Shown piece after piece: positions 7,942-16,739 of a DNA stretch of 31,263 nt. Made by a program: the position numbers and the translations under genes. The first letter of the stretch is position 1. Every line of letters begins with the position of its first letter. Under the pieces are notes generated by a model that was not told where the DNA came from, made no database searches, and saw only the letters and a list, made by a program, of their open reading frames with translations. Where the stretch lies: NCBI GenBank assembly GCA_038117265.1, contig JAYOFO010000028.1:1-31263 (forward strand), in the 5' to 3' direction. This DNA comes from JAYPUG01 sp038117265 (GTDB taxonomy: Bacteria > Pseudomonadota > Alphaproteobacteria > UBA6615).

Positions 7942-8840
7942 TTGAGGTCCTCCGGCACCGCACGCGGTGCCGCAGGCACCTCCTCGGGTGCCGGCAGGAT
8001 TCCGTTGACGCCGTAGTCGAGGATCCGCGCCTGGCGCAGCCGGGACAGTCCGACCGTCGGCTGGATCGTGATGCCTGCTTCGGTCGCTTCCGACACGGTG
8101 CCGATCACCAGACCCGGCGGAAAGACGCCGCCATGCCCCGACGTCAGCACCCGATCGCCCGACGACACCGGCGAACTGGTCGACAGGTAGGTCAGGGTCG
8201 GCCACGGCGAGTTGTTGCCCGACACGATGACCCGATCGCCGGTGGATTCGACGATCGCCGGAATTCGCGAGTTGAGGTCGGTCAGCAGCAGCACGCGCGC
8301 CGACCGCTCGCCCACCTCGGCGATCCGCCCGACGACCCCGCCCTGGGCGACGACGGCCTGGCCGCGTCGCACGAAGTTCCGGGCGCCGGCGTTAATCAGC
8401 AGGCTGTGGAAGAAGGCGCCACCCGTATCGGCGACCACCCGTGCGGTGATCGCGCGCGGTGTCGCCTCGGGGACGAATTCGAGCTGGGCCCGCAGGGTCG
8501 CGTTCTCGACCTCGAGTTGCCGGGCGGTCTGCATCCAGCCGAGCAGCCGGACATTCTCCTCGCGCAGCCGCGCATTCTCGGAATGGACCAGGAAGAAATT
8601 CTCGACCGACGCGACGGCGTTTTCGCCCGCCTCGACAGGACGCGTCATCACCTCGAGGATCGGGGCCGTGGCATCGACGATGGCGACACGGACACGCTGC
8701 AGCGCGCCCGTCTCGGCCTTGCTCAGCAGCATCAGCGCAAAGGCGAGCGCGAACAGGCCGATGAACGCGAAGCGCTGCATCCAGATGCGGATCGGCACCG
8801 CCGATCCGGCAACAGATACATTCGCGTTCCGCTTCGCCAC
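7938..8840 (-). CDS. mreC: MreC, rod-shape determining protein
   Basis: MreC is a bitopic inner-membrane protein whose periplasmic part binds and activates PBP2. The 300-residue product has a cytoplasmic N-terminus, a membrane segment at about 23-41, a heptad-rich coiled coil at about 75-115 ('ENFFLVHSENARLREENVRLL'), and a beta-barrel domain with 'ARVVADTGGAFFHSLLINAG' and 'SGDRVLTSGHGGVFPPGLVIGTV'. The C-terminus is Pro-rich. Translation starts at a GTG (8840-8838) with GGGA upstream. It lies 46 bases after mreB and overlaps mreD. Confidence 0.95.
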   Translation of the reverse strand: MAKRNANVSVAGSAVPIRIWMQRFAFIGLFALAFALMLLSKAETGALQRVRVAIVDATAPILEVMTRPVEAGENAVASVENFFLVHSENARLREENVRLLGWMQTARQLEVENATLRAQLEFVPEATPRAITARVVADTGGAFFHSLLINAGARNFVRRGQAVVAQGGVVGRIAEVGERSARVLLLTDLNSRIPAIVESTGDRVIVSGNNSPWPTLTYLSTSSPVSSGDRVLTSGHGGVFPPGLVIGTVSEATEAGITIQPTVGLSRLRQARILDYGVNGILPAPEEVPAAPRAVPEDLK

Positions 8841-8886
8841 CTGACTATCCCGTCACCAGGGTTTCCGGAGCCGCTCCGGCGCGCGG

Positions 8887-9927
8887 TCAGTACATACTGA
8901 CCAGCACATCCTTGAGCTTCTTGAATTCTTCGAGCGCACGGCCCGTGCCGCGGACCACGCAGGTCAGCGGGTCGTCCGCAATCGAGACCGGCAGGCCGGT
9001 CGCATGCCGCAGCACGTAGTCGAGATTGCCGAGCAACGCACCACCGCCGGTCAGCACGATACCCTTGTCGACGATGTCGGCCGCCAGTTCCGGCGCCGTG
9101 TGTTCGAGCGCCACCTTCACCGCGTCGATGATCGCGCCGATCGGCTCCGCGAGGCTCTCGGCGATCTGCCGCTCGGTGATGATGATTTCCTTGGGCACGC
9201 CGTTCATCAGGTCGCGGCCCTTGATCTCCATCGTCCGGCCCTCGCCGTCTTCGGGCGGGCAGGCCGAGCCGATTTCCTTCTTGATGCGTTCGGCGCTGGA
9301 TTCGCCGACCAGCAGGTTATGGTTGCGGCGGATGTAGCCGATGATCGCCTCGTCCATCTTGTCGCCGCCGACGCGCACGCTGCGCGAATAGACGATGCCG
9401 CCGAGCGAGAGCACCGCCACCTCGGTCGTGCCGCCGCCGATATCGACGACCATCGAACCGGTCGCCTCGGTGACCGGCAGACCCGCACCGATCGCCGCGG
9501 CCATCGGCTCCTCGATCAGCCAGACCCGCCGCGCACCGGCGCTCTCCGCCGATTCCTGGATCGCGCGGCGCTCGACCGCGGTCGAGCCCGACGGCACGCA
9601 AACGACGATCTGCGGGCTGTAGAAGCCACGCCGGTTGTGCACCTTGCGGATGAATTCCTTGATCATCTCTTCCGCGACTTCGAAGTCGGCGATGACACCG
9701 TCGCGGAGCGGGCGGATGGCCTGGATGTTGCCGGGGGTGCGGCCAAGCATCTGCTTGGCCTCGTTGCCGACCGCGAGCACCTTCTTCTTGCCCTTGGACT
9801 CCGCGATCGCGACGACCGAGGGCTCGTTCAGCACGATGTCGCGGCCCTTGACGTAGACCAGCGTGTTGGCGGTGCCCAGATCGATGGCCATGTCGGCCGA
9901 AAGCGCACCCATAATTCGCGACAACAT
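8887..9927 (-). CDS. mreB: MreB, actin-like cytoskeletal protein
   Basis: MreB is a cytoplasmic, membrane-associated ATPase that forms short filaments and guides the elongasome, giving rod shape. The 346-residue protein has the actin-fold ATP site: phosphate 1 'DLGTANTLVYVKGR' from D16, phosphate 2 'DIGGGTTEVAVLSLGG' from D162, and the adenosine motif 'GIVLTGGGALL' near the C-terminus. The short N-terminal stretch 'MLSRIMGAL' is suited to membrane contact. A second ATG at codon 6 is possible. It is first in the cluster, 90 bases downstream of leuA on the same strand, with a terminator-like hairpin between. Confidence 0.98.
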   Translation of the reverse strand: MLSRIMGALSADMAIDLGTANTLVYVKGRDIVLNEPSVVAIAESKGKKKVLAVGNEAKQMLGRTPGNIQAIRPLRDGVIADFEVAEEMIKEFIRKVHNRRGFYSPQIVVCVPSGSTAVERRAIQESAESAGARRVWLIEEPMAAAIGAGLPVTEATGSMVVDIGGGTTEVAVLSLGGIVYSRSVRVGGDKMDEAIIGYIRRNHNLLVGESSAERIKKEIGSACPPEDGEGRTMEIKGRDLMNGVPKEIIITERQIAESLAEPIGAIIDAVKVALEHTAPELAADIVDKGIVLTGGGALLGNLDYVLRHATGLPVSIADDPLTCVVRGTGRALEEFKKLKDVLVSMY

Positions 9928-9983
9928 GATCCGAGCCTCGCCTCATCTGTTCGATCCCGCGCCGAACGATCCGGGCGGGACCC

Positions 9984-10007
9984 GGGCGGGACCCTCAGGT
10001 CCCGCCC
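9984..10007 (-). terminator. Hairpin downstream of leuA
   Basis: GGGCGGGACC (9984-9993) and GGTCCCGCCC (9998-10007) form a perfect 10-base stem with a 4-base loop, beginning 10 bases after the leuA stop. The left arm is part of an 11-base tandem repeat (9973-9983 and 9984-9994), so two alternative pairings are possible. There is no T-run after the stem on the minus strand. It may therefore act as a stabilising or partial terminator, leaving some read-through into mreB. Confidence 0.55.
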
Positions 10008-10017
10008 TGGTTACCCA

Positions 10018-11613
10018 CTATGCCGACAGTGCCGCCGGCGCGGTTTTCTCTCGCTTCACGAGCATCTTGTTCAGCGCGTGCAGATACGCGCGCGCCGAGG
10101 CGACGAGCGTGTCCGCATCGGCGCCCTGCCCGTTGACCGTTTTGCCGTTCTCCTCGAGCCGCACGGTCACCTCCGCCTGGGCGTCGGTGCCGCCGGTCAC
10201 GGCATGGACCTGATAGAGCTGCAGCTTCGCCTCGTGGGGGAACAGCGCGCCGATCGCGTTGAACGTCGCGTCGACCGGGCCGTTTCCCCGCGCCGTCGTC
10301 GACATGATCTCGCCGTCGACTTCCAGTTCGAGATCGGCCTCCTGCGGCCCTTTCGAGCCGGCACGCACCTGTAGCGAGACGAACCGCACCCGGTCCGTCT
10401 CGTGCTGGATCGTATCGTCCACCAGGGCGACCAGGTCCTCGTCGAAGAGTTCCTTCTTCTTGTCGGCCAGGTCCTTGAACCGCTGGAACGCGTCGCGCAC
10501 CGCGTTGTCGCCCAGATTGTCGTAGCCCAGCTCCTTGAGCTTCTCGCGGAACGCGTGGCTGCCCGAATGCTTGCCCATGACCAGGTTGGACTGGTTCAGG
10601 CCGACCGATTCCGGCGTCATGATCTCATAGGTCTGGGCGTTCTTGAGAACCCCGTCCTGATGGATGCCGGACTCGTGCGCGAAGGCGTTAGCACCGACGA
10701 TCGCCTTGTTGGGCTGCACGTTGAAGCCGGTGATCGTCGAGACCAGGTGGCTCGCGCGCGTGATCACCTTCGACTCCACGCCGGTCGTATAGGGCATCGC
10801 GTCCTGGCGCGTGCGCAGTGCCATCACGACCTCCTCGAGCGCGCAGTTGCCCGCACGCTCGCCGATCCCGTTGATGGTGCACTCGATCTGGCGCGCCCCG
10901 GCGCCGACCGCGGCCAGCGAGTTGGCGACCGCCAGACCCAGATCGTTGTGGCAGTGGACCGAGATCACGGCCTTGTCGATGTTCGGCACCCGGTTGAACA
11001 GCATCTCGATCAGCGCCGCGAACTCATCGGGCACCGCATAGCCCACGGTGTCGGGGATGTTGATGGTCGACGCACCGGCACGGATCGCGCTCTCGACCAC
11101 ACGGCACAGGAAATCGTGCTCGGTGCGCGAGCCGTCTTCGGGCGACCATTCGACGTCGGGACACAGGTTCCGGGCGTAGCTGACGCTGTCGATGATCGCC
11201 GCATGCACCTCTTCGGGCTCCATCTGAAGCTTGAACTTCATGTGCAACGGGCTGGTCGAAAGGAAGGTGTGGATGCGCGGCTGCGCGGCGCCCTTCACCG
11301 CTTCCCAGGCGCGCTCGATATCCTGGTGCGCGGCGCGGGCGAGCCCGGCCACGCTCGAATTCTTCACGGTGTTCGCAACCTCGCGCACGGCCTCGAAGTC
11401 GCCGTTGGACGCGATCGGGAAGCCGGCCTCGATGATGTCGACCCCCAGATCCTCGAGGATCAGCGCTACGCGCACCTTCTCCTCGAGATTCATCGAGCAG
11501 CCCGGCGACTGCTCGCCGTCGCGCAGGGTCGTATCGAAGATACGAACATAGTTCGGGTCCGCGCGGTCGACGGCGGAATCCGCAGAGTCCTTTGTGTTGT
11601 CTATGACGGTCAT
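10018..11613 (-). CDS. leuA: 2-isopropylmalate synthase
   Basis: LeuA condenses acetyl-CoA with 2-oxoisovalerate, the first committed step of leucine synthesis, in the cytoplasm. The 531-residue protein is a full-length type 1 enzyme. It starts the catalytic TIM barrel with 'IFDTTLRDGEQSPG' (25-38), followed by the metal-binding 'HCHNDLG' and 'GIGERAGNCALEEVVMAL'. A linker with 'HESGIHQDG' follows, then a C-terminal regulatory domain of about 130 residues where leucine binds in the family. ATG 11613 has AGGA just upstream. A 406-base leader region separates it from ilvC, so it appears to have its own control. Confidence 0.97.
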   Translation of the reverse strand: MTVIDNTKDSADSAVDRADPNYVRIFDTTLRDGEQSPGCSMNLEEKVRVALILEDLGVDIIEAGFPIASNGDFEAVREVANTVKNSSVAGLARAAHQDIERAWEAVKGAAQPRIHTFLSTSPLHMKFKLQMEPEEVHAAIIDSVSYARNLCPDVEWSPEDGSRTEHDFLCRVVESAIRAGASTINIPDTVGYAVPDEFAALIEMLFNRVPNIDKAVISVHCHNDLGLAVANSLAAVGAGARQIECTINGIGERAGNCALEEVVMALRTRQDAMPYTTGVESKVITRASHLVSTITGFNVQPNKAIVGANAFAHESGIHQDGVLKNAQTYEIMTPESVGLNQSNLVMGKHSGSHAFREKLKELGYDNLGDNAVRDAFQRFKDLADKKKELFDEDLVALVDDTIQHETDRVRFVSLQVRAGSKGPQEADLELEVDGEIMSTTARGNGPVDATFNAIGALFPHEAKLQLYQVHAVTGGTDAQAEVTVRLEENGKTVNGQGADADTLVASARAYLHALNKMLVKREKTAPAALSA

Positions 11614-11659
11614 TCGTCCTGTCTCAAATTAGATTGTTCGACTTAGGTTGGTGAAATTC

Positions 11660-11704
11660 CCCCTGAACAAACACAGGCCGATCCGGTCTGTTGCCGTTCA
11701 GGGG
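11660..11704 (-). promoter_or_regulatory. Structured leader hairpin upstream of leuA
   Basis: CCCCTGAAC (11660-11668) and GTTCAGGGG (11696-11704) form a perfect 9-base stem. Inside it ACAG-x-CCG and CGG-x-CTGT pair again around a 3-base loop. The structure lies 47 bases before the leuA start and would form in its 5' untranslated RNA. No T-run follows, so a simple intrinsic attenuator is not shown. The stop of the candidate leader ORF falls in the first arm. Confidence 0.5.
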
Positions 11705-11781
11705 CACCTAAGTCGCAGGGCCGCGCCGTCCTTGCGGACCGCAGCGTCGAACATTCCAATCGTGGCACGGACGTGAATCAC
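11698..11781 (-). CDS. Candidate leuA leader peptide, 27 codons
   Basis: A GTG at 11781, nine bases after GGGGAG (11796-11791), opens a 27-codon frame. It starts 'MIHVRATIGMF' and ends 'ALRLRCP', with the TGA inside the first arm of the leuA leader hairpin. Seven of the 27 codons are for Val, Ile or Leu, two of them Leu near the end. That geometry suits attenuation by a ribosome stalling at low leucine, but there is no run of Leu codons as in classical leader peptides. Function is inference; the frame could be chance. Confidence 0.25.
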   Translation of the reverse strand: MIHVRATIGMFDAAVRKDGAALRLRCP

Positions 11782-11962
11782 GCCGCCGATCTCCCCAACA
11801 ACGGCAAGGCAGAAACCCCACCTCGGCAGGAAGAGAATCCCTGCGCAGCCGTTAACAAATGGTGAACGTTGTGTACACCAGTATGCAAAGAAAACGCCCT
11901 TACGCCCTTGTTTTAGAGCGCTTTTGTGGGGCACCGCAACGGTTTTGTTAACCAAACCGCGC

Positions 11963-11995
11963 AAAAACGAACGCGGGCGCAAGTTACGCCCGCGT
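11963..11995 (-). terminator. Rho-independent terminator of ilvC
   Basis: On the minus strand ACGCGGGCG and CGCCCGCGT form a perfect 9-base stem around a 7-base loop (11980-11986), followed after TCG by five Ts (11967-11963). It starts 24 bases after the ilvC stop. This closes the ilvB-ilvN-ilvC transcript and supports separate transcription of leuA. Confidence 0.85.
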
Positions 11996-12019
11996 CCCGA
12001 GTCCGGATTGCGCGTGCAA

Positions 12020-13039
12020 TCAGTTGCGCGACTTGTCGACCATGGCGTTCTCGGCAATCCACGGCATCATGCCGCGAAGCCGCTCGCCCGTCTCCTCGAG
12101 CAGATGGTCGGCCTGGAGGCGCCGGGTCGTCTTGAACGAGGTCTGGCCGACCGCGTTCTCCAGCATCCACTCGCGCGAGAACTGGCCGTTCTGGATCTCG
12201 GCCAGGATGCGCTTCATCTCGGCCTTGGTCTCGTCGGTCACGATCCGCGGGCCGCGGGTATAGTCCCCGTATTCCGCGGTGTTCGAGATCGAGTAGCGCA
12301 TGTTCGCCAGCCCGCCTTCATAGATCAGGTCGACGATCAGCTTCACCTCGTGGACGCACTCGAAATAGGCCATCTCGGGCGCGTAGCCGGCCTCGACCAG
12401 TGTCTCGAAGCCCGCCTGGATAAGCGCCGAGAGACCGCCGCAAAGCACGGTCTGCTCGCCGAACAGGTCGGTCTCGCACTCTTCCTTGAAGGTCGTCTCG
12501 ATGATTCCCGCGCGCCCGCCGCCGATCGCCGCGCCATAGCTCAGCGCGATGTCATGGCAGTTGCCGCTCGAATCCTGGTGTACAGCCAGCAGACACGGGA
12601 CGCCCGCGCCGCGCTCGTACTCGGCGCGCACGGTGTGGCCCGGGCCCTTCGGCGCCAGCATGAACACGTCGAGATCGGCGCGCGGCTCGATCAGGTTGAA
12701 GTGCACGTTAAGGCCGTGCGCGAACGCGATCGCCGCGTTCTCCTTCAGATTGGCGTGCAGGTGCTCGTAGTACAGGTCGCGCTGCAGCTCGTCGGGAACG
12801 GCGAGCATCAGGACGTCGCAGACCTTCGCCGCATCGGCCGACGACATGACCTCAAAACCGGCGGCTTCGGCCTTGGCCGCGCTCGCCGAGCCGGGGCGCA
12901 GTGCGATCACCACGTCGGTCGCGCCGCTGTCGCGGAGGTTCATGGCATGGGCATGGCCCTGGCTGCCGAAGCCGATGATGGCAACCTTTTTGCCCTTGAT
13001 CAGATTCACGTCCGCGTCGCGGTCGTAGTAAACGCGCAT
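12020..13039 (-). CDS. ilvC: Ketol-acid reductoisomerase
   Basis: IlvC isomerises and reduces acetolactate or acetohydroxybutyrate with NADPH and Mg2+, the second step of valine and isoleucine synthesis. The 339-residue protein is the short class I form. The Rossmann motif 'IIGFGSQGHAHAMNLRDSG' follows the N-terminal 'MRVYYDRDADV'. 'LAPKGPGHTVR' and the metal-site segments 'DLFGEQTVLCGG' and 'YEGGLANMRYSISNTAEYGDY' follow. I chose ATG 13039, preceded by GGGGA, because KARI proteins normally begin here; the longer open frame upstream is not KARI-like. It is 120 bases after ilvN and ends before a strong terminator. Confidence 0.97.
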   Translation of the reverse strand: MRVYYDRDADVNLIKGKKVAIIGFGSQGHAHAMNLRDSGATDVVIALRPGSASAAKAEAAGFEVMSSADAAKVCDVLMLAVPDELQRDLYYEHLHANLKENAAIAFAHGLNVHFNLIEPRADLDVFMLAPKGPGHTVRAEYERGAGVPCLLAVHQDSSGNCHDIALSYGAAIGGGRAGIIETTFKEECETDLFGEQTVLCGGLSALIQAGFETLVEAGYAPEMAYFECVHEVKLIVDLIYEGGLANMRYSISNTAEYGDYTRGPRIVTDETKAEMKRILAEIQNGQFSREWMLENAVGQTSFKTTRRLQADHLLEETGERLRGMMPWIAENAMVDKSRN

Positions 13040-13159
13040 TGCTCTCGTCCCCTGTGTTGAGTCCGCTGGGTTTTGATGTCGGGGCGGCCACCCGCACCCG
13101 GTGTTGGCCGGGGTTTTACAGCGCCACCCGCCACCGGGCAACGCCGCACAGCCCCGAAA

Positions 13160-13708
13160 TCAGTCGTCGTCGCTCGCCGGACCAAGGTTCGGCGTCCCGT
13201 GCTTTTGACCGCGCTCGAGCGCAACCACGCCCGACCGGGCGATCTCGGTCTCACCGAGGTTGCGCATCAGCTGCAGGAAACTGTCGACCTTCTCGGACCC
13301 ACCGGTCAGCGAGAAGATGAATGAATCGACCCCCGTATCGACGACGCGCGCGCGGAAGATATCGGCAATGCGCAGCGCCTCGCGCCGTTCCGGGCCGTCG
13401 TTCATGATCTTGACTAGCGCCACCTCGTGCTCGACATGCGGGCCTTCCTCGGTGAGGTCGTGCACCTCGCGCACCGGCACCAGGCGTTCGAGCTGTGCCT
13501 TGATCTGCTCGATGATCATCGGCGTGCCCGACGTGACGATGTTGATCCGCGACGAGGTCTCGTCCTCGCTGACAGCGGCAACGGTCAACGTTTCGATGTT
13601 GTAGCCGCGGCCCGAAAACAGGCCGACGACGCGCGCCAGCACGCCGGGTTCGTTGTCCACCAGCACGGCAAGCACATGCCGCTCGATGGGATCGTTCTTG
13701 TTCGCCAT
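13160..13708 (-). CDS. ilvN: Acetolactate synthase small (regulatory) subunit
   Basis: This 182-residue protein is the regulatory subunit that binds valine and controls the catalytic subunit. An N-terminal ACT domain (about 10-84) has 'LAVLVDNEPGVLARVVGLFSGRGYNIETL'. A second domain carries 'EVALVKIMNDGPERREALRIADIFRARVVD'. The length is typical of the IlvH/IlvN type. The C-terminal tail 'LGPASDDD' is acidic. The gene is 55 bases after ilvB in the same direction; the large and small subunits are expected to form one complex. Confidence 0.96.
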   Translation of the reverse strand: MANKNDPIERHVLAVLVDNEPGVLARVVGLFSGRGYNIETLTVAAVSEDETSSRINIVTSGTPMIIEQIKAQLERLVPVREVHDLTEEGPHVEHEVALVKIMNDGPERREALRIADIFRARVVDTGVDSFIFSLTGGSEKVDSFLQLMRNLGETEIARSGVVALERGQKHGTPNLGPASDDD

Positions 13709-13763
13709 CTCGAAATCGCTTTCAGGTCGGGGCCGGTCCGGGAAACGCGCGAGGTCGCCGTGC

Positions 13764-15533
<1,770 letters not shown>

Positions 15534-15605
15534 CCGCTCACACCTTTCCCACTCTTGTTTTTCGGCCGTCTGGCCGTTTCGCCTCGCCTGGCGCCGCAGC
15601 GCCGG

Positions 15606-15633
15606 GACGGGCGAGATAGACGAAACGCCCGTC
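15606..15633 (-). promoter_or_regulatory. Hairpin in the ilvB leader
   Basis: GACGGGCG (15606-15613) and CGCCCGTC (15626-15633) form a perfect 8-base stem with a 12-base loop in the untranslated leader of ilvB. Shorter GC-rich stems flank it: CCCGC/GCGGG near 15650-15664, GGCGC/GCGCC near 15590-15604, and CGGCC/GGCCG near 15562-15575. No T-run follows any of them. No leader ORF rich in Val, Ile or Leu codons was found, so the control mechanism is open. Confidence 0.45.
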
Positions 15634-15762
15634 GATTGCCAGCCCAACCCGCCCGCACAGGCGGGACATGAACGGCCGGCGGTTCTGTCGATTTTTGCCA
15701 GGCACAAGAAAACGGCCGTGCAGCGATCACCCTCGGGCGACAACCGTCACAGGCTCGTGCGA

Positions 15763-15791
15763 AATTTAAGAAAAGAAATTGGCTCCGTCAA
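15763..15791 (-). promoter_or_regulatory. Sigma-70-type promoter of ilvB, -35 box containing the miaA stop
   Basis: On the minus strand TTGACG (15791-15786), a 17-base spacer and TAAATT (15768-15763) make a good housekeeping promoter. The TGA inside TTGACG is the miaA stop codon. Transcription would begin near 15756 and give ilvB a leader of about 220 bases. The surrounding DNA is strikingly AT-rich for this window. Confidence 0.65.
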
Positions 15792-16735
15792 CTCAGAAAT
15801 GAAAATATTTCATCCCGTTTAACGAAAGATAATTCCAATTTCTCGTTTCGCGGGTGGTCCTGGCCGCCATCGTCCAGTTGATGGCGAAGCCAGGTATATT
15901 GCCGCTTGGCATAGTTGCGCGTCTGCTGCTGGGACAGGCCGATCGCGGCATCGAGCGTCATTTCGCCGCGCCGGTGCGCGGCCAGCGGCGTGAAGCCGAG
16001 CGCCTTGAAGATGGGCAGCGCGGGATCGAGCCCCTCTTCCGCCGCCCGACCGGCCAGACGCGCCACCTCGTCGAGCGCGCCGGCGGCGAGCATGTCGAGG
16101 AACCGCGCATCGCAAACCCGATAGAGCTCGTCGCGCGGCGGCAACAGGACGACGATGCGAAACGACAGGTCCGGCGCCGTCGCCGGCGCCTCCTGCCATT
16201 GCGACAGCGGGCGGCCCGTGGCCTCGAACACCTCCCAGGCACGGATGACGCGCTGGCTGTCGCCCGGATGCAGGCGTTCGGCGATCACCGGGTCGCGTGT
16301 GGCGAGCTCATTGTGGAACGCCATGTCGCCGATCTCCCGGCGGCGCGCCCGGGCGCGGTCGCGGATCGCGTCGGGAACCTCCGGCACCGGGGCAATGCCC
16401 TGCATCAGAGTGCGCAGGTATAGCCCCGTTCCGCCGACCACGATCGGCCGCCGGCCCGCCCGGCGAATTTCCGCGATCGCCGCGAGCGCGTCGTTGGCCC
16501 AATCGGCCGCCGAGCCCGGTTCGGCCGCATCGCGATACCCGTAGAGACGGTGCGGGACGCGCGCCTCCTCTGCGGGATCGGGGCGCGCGGTCAGCACCCG
16601 CAGGTCGCGATAGACCTGCATGGAATCGGCGTTGACGATCTCGCCGTCGAATTGTTCGGCGATCTCGACCGCCAGCCCCGACTTCCCGCTGGCGGTCGGG
16701 CCTGCGACGACGACCGGCGCGTCCGCCACGGCCAC
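15788..16735 (-). CDS. miaA: tRNA dimethylallyltransferase
   Basis: MiaA transfers the dimethylallyl group to the N6 of A37 in tRNAs reading codons that start with U. The 315-residue cytoplasmic protein has the P-loop 'GPTASGKS' (12-19), 'IVNADSMQVYRDL' (the substrate-binding DSMQVY signature) and 'VGGTGLYLRTLMQG'. The later 'QQQTRNYAKRQYTWLRHQ' region is also family-typical. Translation starts at GTG 16735, four bases after the DUF1015 stop, so the two genes are likely coupled. The last 15 or so residues are encoded by unusually AT-rich DNA that doubles as the ilvB promoter. Confidence 0.96.
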   Translation of the reverse strand: MAVADAPVVVAGPTASGKSGLAVEIAEQFDGEIVNADSMQVYRDLRVLTARPDPAEEARVPHRLYGYRDAAEPGSAADWANDALAAIAEIRRAGRRPIVVGGTGLYLRTLMQGIAPVPEVPDAIRDRARARRREIGDMAFHNELATRDPVIAERLHPGDSQRVIRAWEVFEATGRPLSQWQEAPATAPDLSFRIVVLLPPRDELYRVCDARFLDMLAAGALDEVARLAGRAAEEGLDPALPIFKALGFTPLAAHRRGEMTLDAAIGLSQQQTRNYAKRQYTWLRHQLDDGGQDHPRNEKLELSFVKRDEIFSFLS

Positions 16736-16739
16736 CTGC

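Larger units (their letters stand above)
11614..12019. other. leuA leader and promoter region between ilvC and leuA
   Basis: About 400 bases without a normal gene. It holds the ilvC terminator near its right end, an AT-rich stretch at about 11845-11970 with two GTTAAC palindromes (11851-11856, 11947-11952) and GTGTACAC (11871-11878), then the candidate leader ORF and hairpin. A possible minus-strand promoter is TTGCGG-N18-TAAAAC near 11906-11940. It is a weak match and is not claimed. Confidence 0.5.

Noticed and set aside
15729..15750. Seven-codon GTG frame with two Val codons at the start of the ilvB transcript
   Set aside because: It begins about six bases after the predicted transcription start, leaving no room for a ribosome binding site, and two Val codons are too few to argue for attenuation.
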